Shown here: positions 46,870 to 57,592 of the stretch, piece after piece
Position numbering within the stretch: the first letter of the stretch is position 1
How the letters are laid out: each line of letters starts with the position of its first letter
DNA from: Stenogyne calaminthoides
Lineage: Eukaryota > Streptophyta > Magnoliopsida > Lamiales > Lamiaceae
Assembly (NCBI GenBank): GCA_037126765.1
Contig: JBBCBC010000037.1
Location: forward strand, 10,235,263 to 10,299,262
Direction of reading: 5' to 3'
DNA: 64,000 bases
Position numbers and translations under genes: made by a program
The notes under the pieces: generated by a model
Databases searched by the model: none
Seen by the model: only the letters and a program-made list of their open reading frames with translations
What the model was told of the DNA's origin: nothing

Positions 46870-49800
46870 ATTAATTTATAACTTATAAGTCTTATATTAA
46901 AATAAATACAATAGAGTTTGGAGGGAGTACTAATTTACATGGGTTGGCCGTTGATTTTTAACTTCCGCCGAGTTTTTATGAGAATTTTGAATCGTTTGTT
47001 TTGATATTTATTTCTTGGAGGAGTGGGGATCCGAATATTTTCCTACTTTGACTATTTCTACCTTTTCTAATTTGAGGCCTTTCATATAAATTAAATTAAA
47101 ATTACACGACGTCTCAAACCATTTTACACACATATTATTTGGATTATTATTCGTGTAAAAATAATAATACATTATGTGTTTTATTTAATATCAAAATTAC
47201 ATAGGTAATTAACAAGTCTAAAGTATGAACTTATTGTGATTTAATATTTGTGCTGTTAAATTTGAATTTGCATCTTTTATCTTCACATAAAATAATTGCA
47301 TATCCGTTATATTGTAAAATTATAAATAAATAGACTCAAGTAAAATAGAATATTCATTTTCTTGTAAAAATTAACTATAGTTAATATATAAGAGACTCAA
47401 CTCTTGTGATTTTTACACGATATCAAGTTTTTCACATTGTGTATATAATATCATGTATTTACAACTAAAATAAGTATAAAGACTGAAATATTAAAATTGT
47501 CACCAAAGATTAATGTAAAAACACACTTTAAAGTTGTGATCTTGACATAATTATACGATTATTATTGATGAGTAGGGTGATCATTCACGTCAGTCTTATA
47601 TTTTTACAAGTAAAAGTAAAGTATGAGACTTGAATACCAGTATACATTATTATTAGTTCAAAACACACTATAAAATTATTAAATTATTGGCAAAGTATAG
47701 TGTGAACAAGTTTTACAGTGAAACTTGTTAAGGAGTGTGACTTATAATATTAAAGAGTGTGATTTTTTATTGTAAAGGGTGTAACTTTTTACTATAAAGA
47801 GTATTACTCATAAAAGTGAAGGTTTGTAACTTATACTATAGCAAAGAGTGTTGTAATGATAACTGAAAGGTGTGACTTATATTACTAAAGGGTGTGACTA
47901 TATTACTAAAGAGTACGTCTGTAAAAAAAAAATCAATTTCACGGTGAACAAGTTTCACAGCATACCAACTCTAAACTATTTTCAAGTTTTAGCTCAACTA
48001 AATTAAGGCATGGTTTTATATACATCAGGTGCACGGATTTAGGATCTGTGCACTCACCTTGATCCTACCAAATTTATAAAGCTTGGATCCTAGATTCTAG
48101 ATCTTCGTTTTTCCCATTCCTTTTTCTCCTTCCTTTAAACATTGAAAATGACATACTTAGCATCAATTCACCCCTGTTTTACGGTGAACACAACAAGTAA
48201 AAATGGCATGCATAGATTATCATTCATCCTTCCCCCTCACTAGAAAAACTCAGTATTTTATACAGCAATCCTCCCCTCCTAACACTCTCAATAAATACCT
48301 CAGTCTCCATTCCCTTTTCTCCATGGATGTTTCATCCACACACTCCATCAATGGCTTTTACAATTTTCTGACTCGCAGAATTGACGATTTGGAGCGAGTT
48401 TTTTTTTTTTATCAAACAATATCATTCGATTCAATTTTTACAAAGAGTTCTCTCTCTTTAGATTGATCCACTCGCAACTGGACAATTTTGGTGCAGAAAT
48501 TGCATTTGTCCGTCGGGGAGAAATGGCTCAATGAGTACATGAATGAGAGCTCGAAGTTGTGAACATTACCTGCTAATAGATCTTGGATCTTTTGCTTTTC
48601 AGTTGCATGTTTCTATGCTTTCTAGTTGCATAGTTCAATATTAGGTAGTTGCACGTTTTTCTATTTTTTAGATGAACAGAGGGATGGGCAATAACTGAAG
48701 ATGTACTCCTATGAATTCTAGAAGATTTTTTGGTGTTATGAGTAGTTTCACTCTTCTTTTATAAGAGTTGCACGCTTATGTTATAAGTAGTTGCATGCTT
48801 CTATTATCAGTAGTTGCACGTTTTTTTTATAAGTAGTTGCATGTTTCTGTTATATAGGTGTATGTTTTTGTATCCGAAAGATTTTTGGGTGTTATAAGTA
48901 GTTGCACACTTCTTTTATAAGTACTTGTACGCTTCTGTTATAAATAGTTGCACGCTTCTATTATGAGTAGTTACACGCTTCTGTTATGAGTAGTTGAACG
49001 CTTATTTTATAAGTAGTTGCATGCTTTTGTTTTATAGGTATATGTTTTTGTATTAGCTATTTGCATATTTCTGTGTTGAATAGTTGTATGTTTTTTATTA
49101 GCTAGATGCACATTTCTATAACTTTTAGTTGCACGTTTCAGTATTAGCTAGTTGCATATTTTTGTATTATATAGTTGTATGTTATTGTACTAGCTAGTTG
49201 CATGTTTTTATATTATATAGTTGTACGATTCAATAGTAACTAGTTGCATATTTCAAATGTAATTGTATTATCATTTTCACCCAATTCTTCATTCTTCAAT
49301 AACTTAATTTTTCGTTTGTGCCAAAATTTGGGAAAAAAATTTAAAAAAAAAATTGAATATCAAATATTGGACTTTTATTTGAAAAAGGAATATTTAGCCG
49401 CTATATATTATAGCCAAATATTGTAAAATTTGAGGAACTATAATATATTAAGTAATATGCACGGCCCACTTTTTTTAAATGAGTCATACATGCATGAGTG
49501 CACAGGAGACACTCCTAAATTAAATAGGTAAGTTTTGAGGGCCTAACTCAAGAACTCGACTTAGTGGCGAATTCTAACTCGAGCTCAATACTAACTGTTT
49601 CCATTTCAAATCAATTTTTTAAAAAAAAAATTACTTTCATGTTTAAGAATTGAAAATAATTTGGGTTTATAAGATTACTTATGGGGTTTTCGAAACCATC
49701 ATCGTAAGACAAATGTTTTTGAACCTTTGAGATTTAAAAGGCTAGACATGGCAATTCAATTCATTAAAATAATATTGCATAAAGTCGGTAGTATATAAAA

Positions 49801-50469
49801 AATTGAAGAACATAAATTGAATTTTCTAAATAAAAGGAAAGAGTAGAACTGTTTTCACAAGAAGAGAGATGACACCGATATTTTTTATCCAGAGAAAGCT
49901 TCAGTTTATCATGAAAAGATATTTTTCTATAAAAAAAAAAAATTGAAAACTGATCGGTATTATAAGAGGAGAAATAGATTTTTAGTTGATAAATATATGG
50001 AATTAAGAGTTATCTAAGTTTCCCTTAGTTTGAAGGTGGGTTTTTCTTTAAATCCTTTAAAATAAATTTTGAGATACTTGGGAATGTGTATAACTATAAT
50101 ATTTATATTTATCTATAAATCTTTATTTAAAAACACATGAAATATCTTGTAAATAAAATTAAGGTTTTAATATTTAAAATACAATCGAAATTTTGGGGGC
50201 GTTACAATATAAAGGGAAATTAAAAATCATGGAAGTCTCAAACATGCAGATCAATGGACGTGATCCATTTTCATAAACTAGATATATGATCTTTTTTTTT
50301 TCGAACCCATTGATATATGATCTTTAAAACACTGGTTATTGAAGTAGTAATTCTAATAAAAATGATATATGGGAAACAAGAAACACTCATCCTAATTACA
50401 TTTCAATGACGAAATTAAATTCTCGTAATTAGTATTACATTGATGGGCGTAAAGCAAAACGGCAGTTAA
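46870..50469. other. Repeat-rich intergenic DNA
   Basis: Includes loose repeats of 'gtgtgacttatattactaaag' (47700-47920) and the minisatellite at 48600-49260. The inverse of an LTR-like start lies at 50160-50206 (inverted: TGTAACGCCCCCAAAATTTC), probably a truncated gypsy LTR on the minus strand. No gene is seen. Confidence 0.55.
48600..49260. repeat. Minisatellite of about 20-30 bp units
   Basis: About 25 degenerate copies of 'agtagttgcacgcttctgtt' with variants (ctagttgcatgtttttgtat), over roughly 650 bp. No open frame spans it. Confidence 0.85.
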
Positions 50470-53172
50470 TTAGCAAGTGGACTTTCTGCAGCAATCAGCC
50501 AACATATCAACGTAGTAGTGACACTTTCCCATATCATCAAATTCATAGAAAATATTATTGAGACACTACATATAAAAATTAGCCAGGAATTTCCTTTTAT
50601 TAATCCAAAATCAATATAACAAGAAGAACCCACCCTTCAAAATCCGTATATTTATTAATGAAGTAATCTTTACGATTTCCTTTGCCATTTATTGTATCCA
50701 TGGAACATAGAAAACCAATACAATCATAATAGCAAAAGCAGATTCAAATACTCAGACTTGCTTATTTGATACTGTAGAAAATTTAGCACAAATATGTAAG
50801 AACCAAGAGACATGTTCACTGATAAAAGATTTAAGAGCACAATGATTCAGCCGGCACCACAAATCACTCAAGAGAGTGTTTATTACTACAATTACCAATA
50901 GCACAGTCAGGATCAATAAATAGGACAATTTGAAATAAATACGGTACAAAAAATAAGGAGAGCGAACTAGATATAGAGAGGAGGGGAAATAGTGTGGAAC
51001 AATTAATATTTGATGTCATTTCCTGAGAATATAATTAAAACTAAAGTGCTAAATTCTAAAATACTAAAAATAAAATACGGACCAATTTGCAAACAAAAAT
51101 TATGAAGGAATGTCCATATGCTTCAATTACTTTATAGGTCGAACCACATCTCCACCTTTCTTATCATCTTCAGCCTTTAATATCTCTGTTTTCTCTTGAT
51201 TTCTGCTCGTGACACCTGGCTCCTGAATAATTTTTTACTTTTATAAATACATATAAAAAGTTAACACAATTTCTTGCTGCATAATTAGCCATTAGGATCA
51301 TCAATTCCAACTTGATGTTTCCTTGCTTTTAATACATGCCAGGCGTGAAATTTGATGATGCCATTTAATAGACATTACGTGTATTGAATTCAGTGTAACA
51401 CAACCAAAGTGAAGTACTAAAATCCAATGATCAGAACTCGTGGCCAATTTAGTTTTGTTCTCCGATTTGCATTTCCATCCTTTATGATGAAAAAACATCA
51501 ACAAGTACTAAGACAATAACTTTTTAGAACTAACTGTGTTGAATAAACTTTGAATGTCAAGAAATATCTTAAAAATCATCCAAATTAGGCTTATAAAGGT
51601 GTGATAACGGCTCCTATCAGAATATCCAACAAATTTCACAAAAAAGGAAATGACAAAAGAAATTATTACACTTACATCATAGAATGACTTTGGCTTTGAG
51701 GCGTCAGGACTATTCTGAGGAGTAAAATTCGGACCAAATAACCATAGTGCAAAAGCAAATCCGGTACCAAGTAATAGTCCTAGAAAAGTTAAAAATATAA
51801 GCGAAATATAAATCACAAATGTATATGAGAAACAGAAAAAAAAAAAAAGGATACGTAATGTCATCGTACCGTCAACTATGGTTAATCGATTCTTCCTCTT
51901 CCTTCCAAAGGTTATCCCAAAGGGCCAGTAAGGGGGGAAGGGGTTCATGGTGTCTGTAATGAAACTTTTTTTGCCTGATAAAATAAAATAAAAATTAAAC
52001 TATCATCTCCAAATAATAAATATTTCAATATTACACCACACGATATTTCTTTTTCAACATTAAAAACAATTGCATTTACACCCCATTTCGTCACTTTATC
52101 ATTTAAACAAAATTATATAATACCAATAGTCAATTCATATGTTAACTTTGTGTTTTCTAGTCCGGAGTATATATTTTCAATCCAATATAAAATAAAAATG
52201 AAAACAAAAGGGAAACAGAGAGGTTGATTTCATTAGCAACGATTAATGTGAAAATTTGGAGAAAAGAAACGGATAAACTCAGGATCGCGGCAACTGCAAG
52301 ATATGATTTCTGCGACGATGTGCGGCTGTGAGAAATATGTGCAACAAAATAAATTAATCAATGTTGGTCGTAGATTTTAACCTCCGCCGAGTTATGCTGA
52401 AACCATTTACCAATTTTGAATCCTTTAGTTCAGATCAGATATATCTTGGGGATCCGGATAAATTGCACAATGTTTGATTATTTCAACCTTTTTTCTCGGG
52501 ATATTAGTTATACTACACATTAAGATCAAATTTTATTTAAAAAGCTGTCGGCGCGCTGCACTGATCATTTCCTTATAAAATCCAAAAGCAATAAGATATA
52601 ATAGACCTACATGTAATTTGGACATTAAAAAACAAGTAGAAGGTTTCATACCAAATTAAATAAATAAAAAAACTTGCCTAATTCTCCATAGTATATCCAA
52701 GTAGTGTTTTCTAACCAATTTTGACATATTTAATCACTGTGATCCATAATCAGTATGGCGAGTAACAAGTAGAATTAATTTCCTTAAACAAAAAAACCTA
52801 GGTGACTGCAAAGGTTGTGATCCAAATTATATTCCCACAGAAATTTAAGAATATAACAAACCGATGATTGTAGAGAAATTAGTTGTGCTTACATGCCTCA
52901 GAATGCAGACTGCAATTAGCATCAGATGTAGCAGTACTAGGAGTTGGGCGTTTGCTAGAGCCATAATTAAACTAGTAGATTCAAATTCCATTACTACACA
53001 AGAAAAACACACAATCATGACTCATGAGAGAGATTAAACCATACATATCATAGGCATTATACAACTAATTAAAGACTGCTATTCTCTCATACATGTATAT
53101 TTGATTACCTGAGCTACTCTGAGTGTCAGTCTGATCAAGAGGAGCGGAAGCACAAGGAGGAAGAGAGCTCAT
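50470..53172 (-). CDS. Small CHCH-like gene with split exons, unit 4 (doubtful)
   Basis: Exons 53109-53172, 52893-52993 and 50470-50565 join by GT-AG sites into an open frame of 86 residues. The last exon (CLNNIFYEFDDMGKCHYYVD, then MLADCCRKSTC) is a clear homologue of the CHCH last exon at 54.3 kb and keeps its CX9C pair. The middle exon, read in the joined frame, gives a hydrophobic segment (LANAQLLVLLHLMLIAVCIL). In another frame it reads SDANCSLHSEA, resembling the first CHCH helix, and stops 8 bp short of the ancestral exon end. It is thus frame-shifted relative to its ancestor. The 2.3-kb second intron contains unit 3. Confidence 0.4.
51127..51948 (-). CDS. CHCH-derived small protein with Lys/Glu-rich tail, unit 3
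   Basis: Exons 51870-51948, 51676-51779 and 51127-51222 give 92 residues starting MNPFPPYWPFGITFGRKRK. The middle exon LLLGTGFAFALWLFGPNF ends DASKPKSFYD before a GTAAGT donor, in the same phase as units 1, 2 and the canonical gene. The last exon EPGVTSRNQEKTEILKAEDD ends early at VVRPIK. The upstream first exon of this unit (near 52290) has lost its GT donor (CT), so the start used here is the ATG in exon 2. The CHCH last exon at 50470-50565 is in a compatible phase and could be spliced instead. Function is unknown. Confidence 0.45.
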
Positions 53173-54298
53173 GATGATATATAGATTAATAAATTAAGGG
53201 GGAAAAAGGTGAAGATACAATGTAGTTCCATGCATATATAGGCCGATGGCTTTGCTAATATTCACATATTTCTTAGCTGAATAAATTTAATATCCACGTG
53301 TTAAATATATATACTAAACCTTTTTTTTGGGTATTTAGCCATTATTGTAATTTAAATTTAAAAAAGAGCAGAATGATAACGCATCTTGAGTTTTATTCGT
53401 CTCTCTTTAAACAAGAAATATTAACAAAATTATGTAATCTTTACGATTTCCTTTGCCATTTATTGTATCAATCAATACGGTAATTTTTTTAATCAACGCC
53501 AAGAAATTTAAAAGAAATTATGGAACTTTCAGATTTTAAACGAAAATTTAGAAAAATTCATGTGGGGGATCACTTTAATACCTGAGACTTAAAAAAATAA
53601 TCATAATGCATCAAAGACTCTAAATTATTTAATTTTTATTTTGAAAGACTCCTAATTTTTTTTTTCAAGAAATCTTTAAATTATTAATTTTAATTTTAAA
53701 AGGCCTTAAATTATTTTTTCATTTTAATTTTGAGTACTGATCTGAAAATAATAGCATTAAAAAATTGAATTGATAGCATTTTATTAGAAAACATTAACCT
53801 AGCAAAAAAAAAATACAGTTTAGAAGTATTTTGAAACAAAAATTGATAGTTAAGGATTTTTAAAACAAAAGGTGATAGTTCACAGACATTTGATGCATTA
53901 TACCAAATAAATATTAGTATCATTTTGACCACTTGTTCAAATTTCCAGGAAGTATAAGCTACATTTCAAGATCAGGGCACATTAAGAAGAAAAATAAGAA
54001 AAAGAGAAGGGGCAAAATGCAGGAGCACATCCAATTATTTGAGCAAACAAACAAGCATCATAGTTTAATGACTCCACTATTAAATGCATTTTATTCCAGA
54101 AATCACACGGCAGCAAATAGTACCTAGGACATCCTTACATACGGCCCAAAGTCATTTAGAACCACAGTAACAAAAACATCAGTTCAATAATGGACATTCA
54201 TAATAATTAATAATAAAGATTCAAACAAGTATCGATCAAATGTAGAGAAACAGGGCACTGCATCATGGATCAAATGTAGTGAAAACAGGGCACTGCAT

Positions 54299-56647
54299 TT
54301 AGGAACTCATCATGGAACCAGAGCTTCTGCGGCAGTCAGACAGCATGTCCATGTAGAACTGACACTTGCCAATGTCATTACCAGAGGTATTCAGACACTG
54401 CAAAAAAAGTAGCCCATTAGTTTCCTTCAAAATTCAGAAGAACGAGATCCCCAACGAAGGCTAAGGCATGGCACTGAAAATTATGCAAGGTTGGTTAGAG
54501 TTTCACTTTTAATTTGTAAAGTAAGACACACAAAAAATATGATCACATCAATAAGCAGTTCTAGTCGGAATATCCAAGTCCAACACAAGATAAGAAACTG
54601 GGTAAAAAGATGGTTGCACTTACATCCTGAAATGCCTTGGTATGCATACCGCAAGCATCATATCCACCCATGCTGGGTGCAGCAGATGCTGAAGATGCAG
54701 CAGCTTCAGAGCCAACTGTCTCATGTTGAATAGTTCGAGGACCCATAATGCCGTCAACAGCCCTGTGTGCGACAGCACTTCCAGTCCCAAATGCCATCCC
54801 TGTGGAAGTTAAAAGACAAATGGCGAAAACAAGACAACTTTAAGGGCATTTAGATTCTGTTTCTATTGTAAAAGGTATGAACATCATTTAAAAAAAAAAA
54901 AGTTCAGCTAGTGTCTCAATACCTTGGGCTATGGTAGAACCAATGCCACCAAGCATGGATCCTCCGGAGCTGCTCTGGACAGTAGCTGGAGGAGGAGCAT
55001 GATTCACTGCAATAAACAATATTTGAGCTATGATGCTATAGGTGAAAGACTGAGATTGAAGTATATAAGTATTAATACTAGAGAAAAGGAGAGAAGCAGA
55101 TTATAAGAAAACAAAATTGTGAATGGAGCATCACCATTTCATAATGATTGACTGTGCATAAAGTAGTGCAAAATAGGTAATAGGATGAAACTCGAATACT
55201 CAATCACCTTTTTGAGGAGGTGGGCTACGTGCAGCAGGACGGGGGGCTGGGCGGGAAGATCTTCCTGTAAATTGGAACACAAATAGTTAGAAGATACCAG
55301 GCAAAACTACATTGCCAATATCGCATTGTATATTCAGAGATCTTTTATTTTAGGAAAATTGTCAATTCAGGGCCTGAAAGATGACAAAATTATCAATTTA
55401 AGGCTTTAAAGATTTTTCCTATCGATTCAAGGCCTGGAAGATTAAAAACTATCGATCCAGGGCCTGAAAGATAAAAACTATCAATTTGAGGCTCACACAT
55501 TTTAAGGTCATGTTTGACACTTATATTTCATATCCTTATTTCATGTTCTTATTTTTTTTATTTTTAGAGTTTACGATTCAAGGTTTACGGTTCAGGGGGT
55601 TTAGGGTTCATGGTTCAAGATTTAGGGTTCATCGTTTAGGGTTTAGGGTTTAGTGTTCAGGGTTTAGGGTTTTAGTGTCAAACATAGCCTTAAATTTTAT
55701 AAGCCTTGAATTGATAGTTTCTATCTTTCAGGCCCAGGATTGATAATTTCCTATCTTTCAAGTCTTGAATCGATGGGAAAAATCTTTCAGGCCTTAAATT
55801 GATAGCTTTACCATCTTTCAAGCCCTGAATTGATAAAACTCCTTTATTTTATCCACAATCTACATGCCATTTAAATAACATTAATGATATACAAGTACAG
55901 ATCCATTCTTTTCCTTCACACTCGCAGATCTAAACAAATTGATACGAGCAGGACAGCGAGGTGGTCTTGCAAAGAAAAGGTATGCAATAAATGTCACTAA
56001 TCTTATGCAGGATTGAACAATAATGTCATGTCTACGAATATTCAGATCAAGAGTCATTATAACCACCTTATAGAAACAAGCTGAAATTTACAAGAGAGAT
56101 GGGGAAAGACCCAGAAATGTCGGAAATGCATATCAAACACAGCTTCACAAGGCAAACAATCTAGTTGTTTTGCCTTTAAAACAGCCTCAATTAATTGGCT
56201 AAACAGTCATATATACATCAAAAAGACTAATACAACCTAATCCAATATAAGTTTACCCAATTAATCTCATCCAAAATCCAAATCAAATATTCAAGCTTGC
56301 AAAGTATCCGAGCGGGTGGCTGTAACAATTTTTTAATATGCCCAATTTAGGCGTCGGGCAGATGAACCCGTGAAATCATATTAAAGAGATAATCACAAAC
56401 AATTCGCCTGTACGCCGATATCTCAACAAATTTAACAAAAATCGAGTGAAATAAACACGTTCATTTTCAAGAAAAAGAAAAGAAAAACGAAATACACATA
56501 TCATAAAAATTGGAAACCCTAGACAGCCATACAACATCACAGAAGGATAAAAGGCGGTTCTAACAATAGATCGTTAAATTTGCCGAGGGAAAGGGTAGAA
56601 ATGAAGCAAAGAAACGAAAACTCACCACCGGAGCTACGGCGAGGCAT
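54299..56647 (-). CDS. Twin CX9C (CHCH) mitochondrial protein, CHCHD2/Mix17 and At12Cys-like
   Basis: Exons 56626-56647, 55208-55264, 54923-55006, 54624-54799 and 54299-54397 give 145 residues. It has an Arg/Ser/Pro-rich N-terminus (MPRRSSG, SSRPAPRPAARSPPP) and a glycine-zipper hydrophobic stretch (GIGSTIAQGMAFGTGSAVAH). A C-terminal twin CX9C motif follows (CGMHTKAFQDC and CQFYMDMLSDC). Proteins of this family enter the intermembrane space by the Mia40/Erv1 disulfide relay and affect respiratory complex organisation and stress signalling. All residues of the motif are present and the length is normal, so this is the functional reference for the decayed relatives at 40-53 kb. A TATA-like run lies at about 56731-56745. 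Confidence 0.9.
55350..55838. mobile_element. Foldback element with telomere-like core, in CHCH gene intron 1
   Basis: The left arm (about 55352-55530, e.g. 'tcaattcagggcctgaaaga') and right arm (about 55672-55838) are inverted copies. Each arm is itself made of three to four 'atcaattcagggcctgaaag' repeats. The core (55590-55675) consists of TTTAGGG-type repeats mixed with 'ggttcatg' variants. It lies wholly inside the first intron. Confidence 0.7.
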
Positions 56648-56730
56648 GATTACTGTTTACTTTGTTGTACGATGAAACCCTTGAACGAGAAGTAACGGCA
56701 ACGCGTATGGCGGTCTCGCCAAAAGCCAGA

Positions 56731-56746
56731 ACCTATATATATAGAT
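56731..56746 (-). promoter_or_regulatory. TATA-like box of the CHCH gene
   Basis: On the minus strand the sequence reads CTATATATATAGG about 90 bp upstream of the start codon. Confidence 0.45.
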
Positions 56747-56759
56747 AAGCGCGGATATG

Positions 56760-57592
56760 CAATAATCCTCTGTATCGAGTTCCCGTAAGCCCGTTACGTG
56801 TCAATATCAGAACGGTTGATAAATATTTAAGTGGATATCATCTACATACTTCTAGATAATTCTTTGAGAGAGCGGGTCAATGCTTTTCACTGGACAAAAT
56901 CGCCCTTCTTTTCAGTTTTCAGTACATGCTGGTCAAACCAAAATACTCGGATCCAACATTTTTGGTAATATTGCTCCATTTTGTTATTCTTATTATTATT
57001 ATTTCGTTTTTTCCCCCTTTTGTGGATCCATAAAAGACTTTGATACTATAATAACAAAGAAAGGCCATCTTTCGCAATCATTTTCAAGGTATTCAAAATG
57101 TTTGTGAACAATTGCGCGCGTTTAAAAAAAAAAAAGAGTTGTGGTTAGATCAGAAGTAGGTGAAGATTGAAAATAAAATCATTTTGATAAAGTTTAGGAT
57201 ACAAATTTGTATATATACAAATCCCAATTGAGACTCGATTTAACTTTACCCAACTCATCCTTGACCCGTTTGACTGGGTCATCTTAGACCCGCGAATTAA
57301 TTAATTTCCTAAATTGATTGATTTGTATCTATACAAATTTGTACAGTAGACCTACTCAATGGTTTTAACCCAATTTGAATAACGTAGCATTGAATTTTTT
57401 TATATTTCAGTAAATAAAATATTGTATTCATTTATTATTGAAGGAATACGCTTTAACACTTTGAAAATGATACGTATTGATTTGTGCTAGTTTGTGTCTT
57501 GTGTACGTGATTGTTTTGTAAATTTTCGTTTTATTATTATAATAACTAGAATCAAGTTAAATTTAGTGGGTCGGTGATTTTGAGAATTTAGT
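56760..57592. other. Intergenic DNA downstream of 56.7 kb
   Basis: AT-rich. No gene or clear transposon end is recognised. Confidence 0.5.

Noticed and set aside
48600..49260. Array of about 25 short repeats considered as a CRISPR-like array
   Set aside because: Units are contiguous and degenerate with no unique spacers, and the genome is a plant. It is a minisatellite.
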